In this document: positions 1-7,962 of the stretch, piece after piece
Position numbering within the stretch: the stretch's first letter is position 1
Layout: the number at the start of each line of letters is the position of its first letter
Assembly (NCBI GenBank): GCA_016932235.1
Contig: JAFGDF010000274.1
Location: 1-40,502, forward strand
Source: Deltaproteobacteria bacterium
Lineage (GTDB): Bacteria > Desulfobacterota > DSM-4660 > Desulfatiglandales > HGW-15
Length of the DNA stretch: 40,502 nt
Direction: 5' to 3'
Notes under the pieces: generated by a model
The model's database searches: none
What the model was told of the DNA's origin: nothing
Seen by the model: only the letters and a program-made list of their open reading frames with translations
Position numbers and translations under genes: made by a program

Positions 1-1
1 A

Positions 2-79
2 CTGTCAGTATTGCTGACAAACATCATGAAAGAGTACGAATCCAGATTCGGCCAACTTCAGATAGAACAACCAAGGTAA
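2..79 (+). CDS. C-terminal end of a DUF3467-type protein (5' truncated by window)
   Basis: An open frame enters from the left edge and ends with TAA at 77-79, giving 25 residues. They include LTNIMKEYESRFGQL, which matches the end of the DUF3467 family, where an alanine/lysine/leucine-rich helix leads into a YExRFGxI/L motif. The same pattern (LHTHIKEYDERYGSL) occurs in the protein encoded at 7963-9093, so two related proteins flank the export-like cluster. The function of DUF3467 is unknown. With only the tail visible, the family call rests on this short motif. A terminator follows, so this gene ends its own transcript. Confidence 0.5.
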   Translation: MSVLLTNIMKEYESRFGQLQIEQPR

Positions 80-114
80 CTATCATCCTTAAAATTCAAA
101 TATCTTTAAACCCC

Positions 115-157
115 TGCCGGCCTCCTTTTAACAAAGGGATGCCGGCTTTTTCTTTTT
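115..157 (+). terminator. Rho-independent terminator after the DUF3467-type gene
   Basis: GCCGGC at 116-121 pairs with GCCGGC at 141-146. The stem continues inward with TCCTTT against AAAGGGA around a short loop and is followed by a T-rich run (147-157). It lies about 40 bases after the stop codon at 79 and before the promoter at 207, so it separates the upstream gene from the export-like operon. Confidence 0.85.
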
Positions 158-206
158 TACCGAATGGGGGAAACAGGTCCTTTCTCCTGTCCTGCCAATC
201 TTGGAT

Positions 207-236
207 TTGACAAGGACTAAGAAAGCAGAGTATAAA
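207..236 (+). promoter_or_regulatory. Sigma70-type promoter of the GAF/M50/SecA-like operon
   Basis: TTGACA at 207-212 and TATAAA at 231-236 are separated by 18 bases, close to the consensus on both hexamers. Transcription would begin near 243, leaving a short leader before the TTG start at 272. The terminator at 115-157 lies just upstream, which makes this the natural promoter of the operon running to 7053. Confidence 0.75.
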
Positions 237-271
237 TCACCTTATTAAACACTGATTTTTCAGGGATCTGT

Positions 272-2143
272 TTGGAAGAATATCCTCAAAATGCAAATGA
301 AGTCTCCTGTTCTGAAATAAATCCGGAATTATGGGTCAACTTTGCAAATGCCAGGGGAGATGAAGAATTTTGCCGTTACTGGCTTGAGATCCAGTGCTCG
401 ATACTTTCCAATGTTATTCAAGGTGTTATTATTTTAAGGGAACCCGGGAAGGAATCCTATTCCCCTTTTTCAAAGTGGCCAGAAGAGGGCGAGGACCCTG
501 AACGCCTCACTGAGATATCAGAACGGGTGATAGAAGAACAGTGCGGATTGCTAGTGGAACTGAAACCAACCGGGCCCCATGTCAGCATTTCCCCATCACG
601 ATTTGGCGTTGCTTATCCTATTATCATAGAAGAACAATTACTTGGCCTTGTGGCCATGGAAATCATGGCCGGGTCCGAGGAACAACTGAAACATGTCATG
701 GAACAGTTGCAATGGGGCATTTCCTGGCTTGAGGTCATGTTTCGCCGGCAAAGGGAATCAGAGTCCAAGGCATCATTCACGAGGCTTAAATCGGCGGTCG
801 ATATACTGGCCATTGTGCTTTCTGAGAAGGCCTTTGAAAGCGCGTGCATGTCTTTTGTGACCGAAATGGCCACTGTCCTCGATTGTGATCGGGTAAGCAT
901 GGGGTTCCTGCGCGGGAAAAAGGTGCGTATTCAGGCAATATCTCATAGCTCTCAGGTGGGAGAACGCATGAACCTGATACGTGCCGTGGGAATGGCCATG
1001 GATGAGGCGATCCTTCAGCGGAGAGATATCTATTACCCTCATCCTCCAGGGAAAGAGATGCTGATAACAAGAGACCATGAGCTGCTGGCAAAACAGCATG
1101 GAGCGGGATCGGTTCTCACAATCCCTTTTTACGGCGAAGACAGGTATTATGGGGCCTTAACACTGGAACGACCAAGGGACAGGATGTTTAATGACGAAGA
1201 AGCAAGATACTGTCACAGCGTGGCCTCACTCGTTTTTCCCGTATTGGAGACAAAACGCCAAACAGACCGTAACCTGATATTGCAGTTCCTGGATGCGCTG
1301 AAAGATCAGGCATTAAAGCTTTTCGGCCCACGATATCCGGGAAGAAAATTACTGGCCATTTTAATTTTGGCAGTGGCTGCATTTTTCTCATTCAAAACAG
1401 GCGACTACAGGATTTCCGCTGATACTGTTCTGGAAGGCAAGGTCAGGCGCGTTGTTATAGCACCCTTTGATGGTTACATAAAAAGCGCGACCATCAGGGC
1501 GGGGGATCTGGTCGAAGAAGGAAGCATCATGTGTATCCTTGACGACAGAGACCTTCGTCTTGAAAGACTTAACTGGCTGAGTCAACAAACTCAATATGAG
1601 CGTCAGTATCAGGAGGCACAGGCCAAGCATAACAGGGCTGAGGCCAATATTATTAAAGCGCAGCTTGATCAGGCAAAAGCCAGGCTTGAACTTATGGAAA
1701 GCAGGCTTGAGAGAACCGTTATCCAAGCCCCGTTCAAAGGTCTGGTATTGAGCGGGGATTTAAGCCAGAGGCTGGGTGGCTCGGTAGAAAAAGGGGAAGT
1801 GCTTTTTGAAGTCGCGCCACTGGAAGAGTACCGGGTTATCCTTGAGGTGGATGAGCGGCGTATCGCGGACGTGAAAAAGGGACAAAAAGGACAGATAATA
1901 CTGTCGGCGTTGCCAAATGATAAATTCGCTTTTGTTATAGAAAAAGTTACCCCCATATCCAATGCCAAAGAAGGGTTAAACTATTTCAGGGTTGAAGCCA
2001 GGCCTGAGACAATTTCAGAACGTTTCAGGCCGGGGATGGAAGGAGTGGGGAAAATCCATGTGGATCGCAGAAAACTTATTTCCATATGGACCAGAAATCT
2101 GAGGGAGTGGCTTATATTGTGGAAATGGTCATGGTTGCCGTAA
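272..2143 (+). CDS. Tandem-GAF, membrane-anchored HlyD-type adaptor protein
   Basis: 623 residues. The N-terminal 170 residues have the shape of a degenerate GAF domain. A clearer GAF domain covers about 175-335, ending in the typical TIPFYGEDRYYGALTLERP strand pair. One membrane helix lies near 358-378. The rest is a HlyD/RND-type periplasmic adaptor: lipoyl-like half (VIAPFDGYIKSATIRAGDLV), coiled-coil hairpin about 430-490, second lipoyl half (VIQAPFKGLVLSGDL), then a beta-barrel. The topology places the sensor domains in the cytoplasm and the adaptor in the periplasm. The start is TTG with a GGGA-like ribosome site, as no ATG lies nearby. It is the first gene of an operon with an M50 fusion protein, a SecA paralog and a second HlyD protein. 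A role in signal-gated export is inferred; the ligand is unknown. Confidence 0.75.
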   Translation: MEEYPQNANEVSCSEINPELWVNFANARGDEEFCRYWLEIQCSILSNVIQGVIILREPGKESYSPFSKWPEEGEDPERLTEISERVIEEQCGLLVELKPTGPHVSISPSRFGVAYPIIIEEQLLGLVAMEIMAGSEEQLKHVMEQLQWGISWLEVMFRRQRESESKASFTRLKSAVDILAIVLSEKAFESACMSFVTEMATVLDCDRVSMGFLRGKKVRIQAISHSSQVGERMNLIRAVGMAMDEAILQRRDIYYPHPPGKEMLITRDHELLAKQHGAGSVLTIPFYGEDRYYGALTLERPRDRMFNDEEARYCHSVASLVFPVLETKRQTDRNLILQFLDALKDQALKLFGPRYPGRKLLAILILAVAAFFSFKTGDYRISADTVLEGKVRRVVIAPFDGYIKSATIRAGDLVEEGSIMCILDDRDLRLERLNWLSQQTQYERQYQEAQAKHNRAEANIIKAQLDQAKARLELMESRLERTVIQAPFKGLVLSGDLSQRLGGSVEKGEVLFEVAPLEEYRVILEVDERRIADVKKGQKGQIILSALPNDKFAFVIEKVTPISNAKEGLNYFRVEARPETISERFRPGMEGVGKIHVDRRKLISIWTRNLREWLILWKWSWLP

Positions 2144-2164
2144 AAGAGAAATACGGAGATACTT

Positions 2165-4309
2165 TTGTCTGATTCACTTTTCAGCGAGCTGTGGTACCGT
2201 GTATCGAATCTAAAACCACGCATACGAGGCCACGCGGAGATACATCACCATACCTACAGGGGCAGGGACTGGTATGTGCTTCAGGATCATTCGTCCGGGC
2301 GTTTCCACCGTTTTTCCCGGGAAGCTTATCATATCATAGGCCTTATGGACGGCAGGCGTCCACTGGCAGAAATATGGGAGGCTGCATGCGCGAATCTCGG
2401 TGATGATATGCCTACCCAGGATGAAGTGATCCGTCTTCTGGCTCAACTTCACCAGGCGGATGTTCTTCAATCCGATATACCTCCTGACATCGCGGATCTT
2501 TACAAACGGCATAAGCTCTATAAGCGCAATCGACTGCTCGGCCAGCTCAAATCCCCATTATTTATAAAGATTCCACTCATTGATCCGGAACGCTTTCTGT
2601 CGGCAACCGCTTTTCTGATACGACCCATCCTGGGGTGGACCGGGTTTATCCTATGGTGTGTTACAGTTATTTCTGCACTCATTCTTGTTGTGATCAACTG
2701 GGCGGAATTGACGTCGAACCTCGCAGACAGGGTCCTTGCCATGGAGAATCTCTTTCTTCTCTGGTTGATTTATCCCGTAGTAAAGGCGATACATGAATTT
2801 GGACATGCCTATATGGTTAAACGCTGGGGGGGAGAGGTGCATGAAATGGGAATCATGCTTCTGGTGTTCGTTCCGGTACCGTATTTGGATGCTTCCTCAT
2901 CATCCGCCTTAAAGGAAAGATACAAGCGCATTCTTGTTGACGGCGCGGGCATAATGATAGAGGTCTTTCTTGCCGCTATTGCCATGTGGATCTGGGTTAA
3001 CGCGGAACCCGGCGCTGTCAGGGCGTTGACGTTTAATATCATGATAATCGCAGGAGTATCCACCCTTCTTTTCAATGGGAATCCCCTTCTGAGGTTTGAT
3101 GCCTATTACATCCTGTCGGATTTTCTGGAGATACCAAATCTGGCCTCAAGATCAAATCGTTATTTGGGCTATGTGTGTCAGAGGTATCTTTTTAATATCG
3201 AGGAAGCTCAAAACCCTGTAACATCCCCAGGAGAGACTCCATGGATGGTTTTTTACGGCATTGCTTCGTTTTTGTATCGTGTTTTTATCATGGTAAGGAT
3301 TGCCATGTTTGTATCCGGTAAATTTTTTATCATGGGCGTATTACTGGCTATATGGGGATTTTTCGGTATGCTGATCATGCCGCTGCTTAGGACGGTTAAA
3401 TATCTTTTTACTGATACGGCGATGCGCCGCAGGAGGAAAAGGGTGCTTGCCGTTCTTTGTCCGATTACATGTCTTCTATTACTTCTTGTTATCGGGGTCC
3501 CCATACCCTCCTTAACAGTTGTCGAGGGGATATTATGGGCCCCGGAGAATGCAAGGGTCTACGCCGGTGCTGATGGTTTTATCAAGGAAATCAGGGTGGA
3601 CTCCGGTAAAGCGGTGAAAAAAGGCGATCACCTGATCATTTGTGAAAATCCTGACCTTTCGGCCGAGGTTCGGGTGCTCGAGGCTGAGTTAAATGAATAT
3701 GAGACGCGCCACAGGCAGAGCATGACGGAGAATCGCACGCAGGCCGAGATTCTCAAGGATGAAATAGGCCGTATCAAGGCCGAACTGGATGAAAAAAGGA
3801 AGGAAAAAGAGGATCTGACAGTACGCAGCCCGGAAAATGGCATTTTTGTTATCCCTGATCCGTCGGATATGCCCGGCAGGTTCGTCCGGAGAGGGCTTCC
3901 AATAGGGTATGTAGTTGACTTTGAAAGGGTGACCGCCCTTGTGGTTATCCCGCAGCGGTATGTTGATATGGTCAGGAATGAAACAAAAAAAGTTACGGCC
4001 AGGCTTGCCGGATCACTGGGGATGGAACATGATGCCCGTATCAAGAGGGAAGTGCCCGCCGCGTCCAGTGATCTTCCCAGCCTGGCGCTGAGCCTGGAGG
4101 GTGGCGGTTCTCTTGCCCTGGACCCGAGAGAGAGGGAGAAACCAACGGCCTTTGAAAAACTGTTCCATTTTGAGGTTATAATCTCCGGCACCATCCTAGA
4201 GACCCTTGGAGAAAGGGTCTTTGTCCGTTTTGAACATAATCCTGAACCCGTTATTTTTAGGTGGTACAGGGGTATCAGGAGGACCCTGCTTGACAGGTTT
4301 AATGTATGA
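2165..4309 (+). CDS. PqqD-like / M50 metalloprotease / HlyD fusion membrane protein
   Basis: 714 residues. Residues 25-105 resemble a PqqD-type winged-helix (the RRE fold of RiPP enzymes): WYVLQDHSSGRFHRF, then a helical run ending LLAQLHQADVL. Several membrane helices follow. The zinc site HEFGH (210-214) and NPLLRFDAYY (306-315, with Asp312) are the two metal-binding motifs of the M50/site-2 protease family. The C-terminus, from about 475, is a HlyD-like adaptor with two lipoyl halves and a coiled coil (about 520-570). The start is TTG with GGAG six bases upstream. The stop overlaps the next gene as ATGA. The domain order suggests that a cytosolic substrate is bound by the N-terminal domain, cleaved in or at the membrane, and passed to a periplasmic conduit. 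That route is inferred, and the substrate is not identified. Confidence 0.8.
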   Translation: MSDSLFSELWYRVSNLKPRIRGHAEIHHHTYRGRDWYVLQDHSSGRFHRFSREAYHIIGLMDGRRPLAEIWEAACANLGDDMPTQDEVIRLLAQLHQADVLQSDIPPDIADLYKRHKLYKRNRLLGQLKSPLFIKIPLIDPERFLSATAFLIRPILGWTGFILWCVTVISALILVVINWAELTSNLADRVLAMENLFLLWLIYPVVKAIHEFGHAYMVKRWGGEVHEMGIMLLVFVPVPYLDASSSSALKERYKRILVDGAGIMIEVFLAAIAMWIWVNAEPGAVRALTFNIMIIAGVSTLLFNGNPLLRFDAYYILSDFLEIPNLASRSNRYLGYVCQRYLFNIEEAQNPVTSPGETPWMVFYGIASFLYRVFIMVRIAMFVSGKFFIMGVLLAIWGFFGMLIMPLLRTVKYLFTDTAMRRRRKRVLAVLCPITCLLLLLVIGVPIPSLTVVEGILWAPENARVYAGADGFIKEIRVDSGKAVKKGDHLIICENPDLSAEVRVLEAELNEYETRHRQSMTENRTQAEILKDEIGRIKAELDEKRKEKEDLTVRSPENGIFVIPDPSDMPGRFVRRGLPIGYVVDFERVTALVVIPQRYVDMVRNETKKVTARLAGSLGMEHDARIKREVPAASSDLPSLALSLEGGGSLALDPREREKPTAFEKLFHFEVIISGTILETLGERVFVRFEHNPEPVIFRWYRGIRRTLLDRFNV

Positions 4310-6306
4310 TGCTGAGCCAGCTGACGAATATTGCTCCTGCGGATCATGTCCTCAGACCTGAGCGGAAGGATCATGATCGGAGAATTCTGGATATCATTTC
4401 CAAACGGATTTTCGAAGCATTTTCATCCGCTTATTACTCACGAGATAGTTGGGCGTCAAGTTTTTTGAGGCAGGTGAAAAAATACGGTCAGGAATTTGAA
4501 ACTACCAAGGATGATGGAATTATAGATAACGCCCATCTTCTCAGGGACCTTATTCTTCGGGAGGGTTTCAGGACGAAACATATTGCCCGTTCTTTCGCTT
4601 TGATCCGTGAGGTATCTTCAAGGACTTTGGGTTTAAGGCATTTTAACACCCAGATCACAGGTGGAAGGGTATTGTTAATGGGCAAAATAGCGGAGATGGA
4701 GACGGGAGAAGGGAAAACCCTGACCGCTGTCCTTGCCGCGGGAACGGCCGCCCTGGCGGGCGTACCGGTTCATATTATAACCGTAAATGATTACCTTACC
4801 GGCAGGGATGCAGAGATGATGGGGCCTGTTTACAGGGCATTGGGATTGACTGTGGGCCGTGTCATCCATGGAATGAGTCCTGAAGAAAGGCGTGTTGCAT
4901 ATGAATGTGATGTGACCTATTGTACGAATAAGGAAATTGCATTCGATTATTTGAAGGACTGGATAGTGCTTGAGGGATCAAGAAACCCTTTGAGGCTGCA
5001 CGCGGAATATCTTTATGGCTATGATAGCAGGGTACGCCGTCTTATATTAAGGGGGCTTTATTTTGGCATAGTGGATGAAGCGGACAGCATTTTGATAGAT
5101 GAGGCAAGGACGCCCTTGATAATATCAAAGAAACCAGGCGACAGCGGAGAGGAAAGGGTCTTTCTGGAACAGGCGATCGAGATTGCCGGGAAACTGGAGC
5201 CTGGAGTCGATTTTCTGATCAACAAAAAGGAGAGGAAGATCGAGATAACTGATAAGGGGGAGCGGCATATAAAAGAAGCATCATCCGGTATAGGTCCGAT
5301 ATGGTCAGGAACAGTGAGGAGGAAAGAGACTATAGATCGCGCATTAACGGCCCTTCATTTGTTTAAAAGAGATGAGCACTATATGGTTCGGGATGGAAAG
5401 GTGCAGATTATTGATGAATTTACGGGCAGGTCGATGCCGGACCGTTCCTATGAGCGGGGACTGCATCAATTGATTGAATTAAAAGAGGGATGTGAGATCA
5501 CCCGGAGGGCTGAGACACTTGCCAGGATAAGTTACCAGAGATTTTTCAGGCGTTATATCCATTTGGCGGGTATGACGGGTACGGCCAGGGAAGTAAAGGG
5601 TGAACTTCTGTCCGTCTATGGCCTTTCAGTGGTGTCTATCCCTACGCATAAGAAAATGAGAAGAGTGGAATATCCCGCAACGGTTTTTCCCACGGATACT
5701 GAAAAGTGGCAGGCCATTGTTTCAAGAATTATAAAAATGAACAGAGAAGGGCGTCCTGTTCTTCTGGGGACACGTTCAGTGAAAGCTTCGGAGCACGCAA
5801 GTCGCCTGCTTGAGCATGAAGGTCTTTTGTTTAGAGTGCTAAATGCCAAACAGGACAAGGAGGAAGCTGAAATTATCTCCCATGCGGGGGAAAAGGGGGT
5901 TATCACCATTGCTACTAACATGGCGGGAAGAGGTACCGATATAAAATTGGGTCAAAAGGTTGAGGAAATAGGTGGATTGCATGTCATCCTTACCGAGAGA
6001 CATGATGCAGGAAGGATAGACAGGCAGCTGGCAGGACGTTGCGGGCGGTTAGGTGATCCAGGCAGCCATGAGGCCATTTTATCACTTGAGGATCCTTTAT
6101 TGGAAGGAGGAAGGGGTGGACTTTTTATATGGTTCATAAAGGGGTTTGCAATTAGGAATTCAAAATTATGGAGCTGGTTCGCTGGAAGGGCAATTTTGCA
6201 TGCACAAAAGAAGATGGAGAGGCTACACGCGCAGATGCGCAAGAGCCTGCTCCGTGAGGATGAAAGAAGAGGTGATATGCTTTCCTTTTCCGGCCGTTCG
6301 GAATAG
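4306..6306 (+). CDS. SecA-like ATPase, short accessory form lacking wing and two-helix finger
   Basis: 666 residues against about 830-900 for housekeeping SecA. All the motor motifs are present: Walker A METGEGKT (131-138), DEAD (257-260), GMTGT (422-426), TNMAGRGTDIKLG (537-549) and the arginine-finger motif QLAGRCGRLGDPGS (574-587). A short preprotein cross-linking domain lies between about 225 and 400. The protein ends shortly after RKSLLREDE, the point where canonical SecA reads RKQLLEYDD in its scaffold helix. The helical wing, two-helix finger and zinc-binding tail are therefore missing, with no frameshift visible. ATG overlaps the upstream stop (ATGA), implying translational coupling. 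It is unlikely to be the general secretion motor. It probably powers transport or substrate handling for this operon only (inference). Confidence 0.88.
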   Translation: MMLSQLTNIAPADHVLRPERKDHDRRILDIISKRIFEAFSSAYYSRDSWASSFLRQVKKYGQEFETTKDDGIIDNAHLLRDLILREGFRTKHIARSFALIREVSSRTLGLRHFNTQITGGRVLLMGKIAEMETGEGKTLTAVLAAGTAALAGVPVHIITVNDYLTGRDAEMMGPVYRALGLTVGRVIHGMSPEERRVAYECDVTYCTNKEIAFDYLKDWIVLEGSRNPLRLHAEYLYGYDSRVRRLILRGLYFGIVDEADSILIDEARTPLIISKKPGDSGEERVFLEQAIEIAGKLEPGVDFLINKKERKIEITDKGERHIKEASSGIGPIWSGTVRRKETIDRALTALHLFKRDEHYMVRDGKVQIIDEFTGRSMPDRSYERGLHQLIELKEGCEITRRAETLARISYQRFFRRYIHLAGMTGTAREVKGELLSVYGLSVVSIPTHKKMRRVEYPATVFPTDTEKWQAIVSRIIKMNREGRPVLLGTRSVKASEHASRLLEHEGLLFRVLNAKQDKEEAEIISHAGEKGVITIATNMAGRGTDIKLGQKVEEIGGLHVILTERHDAGRIDRQLAGRCGRLGDPGSHEAILSLEDPLLEGGRGGLFIWFIKGFAIRNSKLWSWFAGRAILHAQKKMERLHAQMRKSLLREDERRGDMLSFSGRSE

Positions 6307-6318
6307 AAAGGATCTGAT

Positions 6319-7053
6319 ATGAAGTTCAATACACGAATGACGGTTTTATTTATTAGTTTCTTATTCTTTTTCCCTGCCGAGGGATTCTGCCAGGGGGATA
6401 ATTTTTTTGAAGGCCTGATTGAACCCAGTACGGTCATTAAACTGGGAAGTCAGGTTTTTGGGACCCTTGAGGTGGTTTCAGTGGATCGGGGCGACAGGGT
6501 AGTGAAAGGTCAGGTCGTTGCCAGGTTGCATTCAAGCGTTGAAGAAGCTGCCGTGGAACTGGTAAGGGCACGGGTGGAGTTCGGTGAAAGAAAGGTTATG
6601 AGAAACGAAGATCTGTTTAAAAAAAATCTCATATCAATTCATGAGAAAGATGAAATGGAAACAGAGCTGAAGATCTCCCTTCTTCAGCTGTATGAGGCAC
6701 AGGAAAAACTGAATATCCGTACCATAAAAAGTCCTGTGGACGGGGTTGTTGTCGAGCGTTTCCTCTCTCCCGGTGAATATGTGGGAGAAGATCCCATAAT
6801 GGAGATAGCCGGTATTGATCCTCTATACGTTGAAGTGATTGTGCCTGTTGAAAAGTTCGGAACCATCAAAAAGGGTATGATGGCTGAGGTTCGACCGGAA
6901 CATTTGTCTGTCCGTGATCTCAAGGCCAGGGTCATTATTGTGGACAGGGTTATTGACGCGGCGAGCGGGACCTTTGCCGTGCGCCTTGAATTACCAAATC
7001 CCAAATATATCCTGCCGGCCGGATTGAAGTGCAGGGTCAATTTTTTGCGGTAA
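6319..7053 (+). CDS. Small periplasmic HlyD/RND-type adaptor protein
   Basis: 244 residues with a signal peptide (hydrophobic stretch VLFISFLFFFPAEG, likely cleaved after GFC or nearby). Two lipoyl half-motifs (GTLEVVSVDRGDRVVKGQVVA and IKSPVDGVVVERFLSPGEYV) flank a short alpha-hairpin. A beta-barrel domain follows, with the membrane-proximal part reduced. The start follows AAAGGA by six bases and lies 12 bases after the SecA-like gene. Proteins of this size usually bridge an inner-membrane transporter to a TolC-type channel, and no TolC homolog is visible in the window. The 3' end overlaps the convergent radical SAM gene by 17 bases. Confidence 0.8.
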   Translation: MKFNTRMTVLFISFLFFFPAEGFCQGDNFFEGLIEPSTVIKLGSQVFGTLEVVSVDRGDRVVKGQVVARLHSSVEEAAVELVRARVEFGERKVMRNEDLFKKNLISIHEKDEMETELKISLLQLYEAQEKLNIRTIKSPVDGVVVERFLSPGEYVGEDPIMEIAGIDPLYVEVIVPVEKFGTIKKGMMAEVRPEHLSVRDLKARVIIVDRVIDAASGTFAVRLELPNPKYILPAGLKCRVNFLR

Positions 7054-7948
7054 CTGGTCTCAGCAATTCCCTCTCATCACCATATCTATTGATATAGGCA
7101 GTGGAGAGGCCCCAGCATGAATCTGACGCGCACTGATTCTTATCCCTGTAAAAACATTTTCCGAATCCGCATTCGCTGAATTTGTCCCAGAACGCGTCCG
7201 GCAGTACTGTTATTGGAAAAAAATTGTCGAAAAAACCCGGCTCCCCGATTGAGAGACACTCGGGAAAGCCTTTGAAGACAAGGGGCTTGCCGGAAGTTCT
7301 GATTGCAGCAAGGAATTCAGGGAGCAGTCTCGCGAAATCTTTCAGATCCAGAATGATATCCACGTTATCGATATTGTCCATGGGGAAGAGGTTCCATGCG
7401 TGCATCTCGCTTACTTTTTCTCCGGATAACAACGAGAAAAGATCTTTGGCATTATGCAGATTCAAACGGGTTAAAACGGTATTGGTTATCGTGTTGACGT
7501 CAAAACAGGAAAGATTTTGAATCCCCTGCATGACTTCTTCAAAAGAACCCATCACACCCGTTATCTTATCGTGAATTTGTTCTATTCCGTAAATACTGAC
7601 AAAAAATTCATTTACGCCCGATTCCACAAGATGTTTTACATAGGCTTTATCCTTGAGTTTGCGGCCGTTTGTCTGTATCTGTATCCTATCAAACCATTCA
7701 AGGGATGCTGCGAATTGAACATATTTATCCAGTTTGTCGAAAGTGGTGACCTCAGCGCCCGAAAGTATCAGGTTCCTGAATCTGCCCCGGCTGATAATAT
7801 CCTTTAACAGCCTTTTAAAATTTTCAAACCCGATAGGCGGTAACTTGTCCTTAAAACCGGACAGCATACAGATAGTGCAGTTATTGTTACAGCCCCACCA
7901 GATGGAGGTGACGATGTATTCCGATAGATTTACCCTGCTGTAAATCAT
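7037..7948 (-). CDS. Radical SAM protein with extra C-terminal cysteines
   Basis: 303 residues. The radical SAM 4Fe-4S motif is C20-NNN-C24-TI-C27, followed by a barrel with the glycine-rich stretch LILSGAEVTT. The C-terminus carries four spaced cysteines (C-x4-C-x7-C-x4-C, from SECGFGKC to SDSCWGL), which could bind an auxiliary cluster as in SPASM/twitch enzymes. The gene is 14 bases downstream of the DUF3467-headed gene and converges on the export operon. Radical SAM proteins of this layout often modify ribosomal peptides, and a PqqD-like domain occurs nearby at 2165-4309. The substrate is unknown, and no precursor peptide was found in the window. Confidence 0.8.
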   Translation of the reverse strand: MIYSRVNLSEYIVTSIWWGCNNNCTICMLSGFKDKLPPIGFENFKRLLKDIISRGRFRNLILSGAEVTTFDKLDKYVQFAASLEWFDRIQIQTNGRKLKDKAYVKHLVESGVNEFFVSIYGIEQIHDKITGVMGSFEEVMQGIQNLSCFDVNTITNTVLTRLNLHNAKDLFSLLSGEKVSEMHAWNLFPMDNIDNVDIILDLKDFARLLPEFLAAIRTSGKPLVFKGFPECLSIGEPGFFDNFFPITVLPDAFWDKFSECGFGKCFYRDKNQCASDSCWGLSTAYINRYGDERELLRPVTAKN

Positions 7949-7962
7949 AAATCCAGCCGTTG

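Noticed and set aside
3628..4374. A 248-codon open frame on the minus strand
   Set aside because: It lies fully opposite the M50 fusion gene and the start of the SecA-like gene. Its translation is serine- and arginine-rich with no motif, typical of an antisense shadow.
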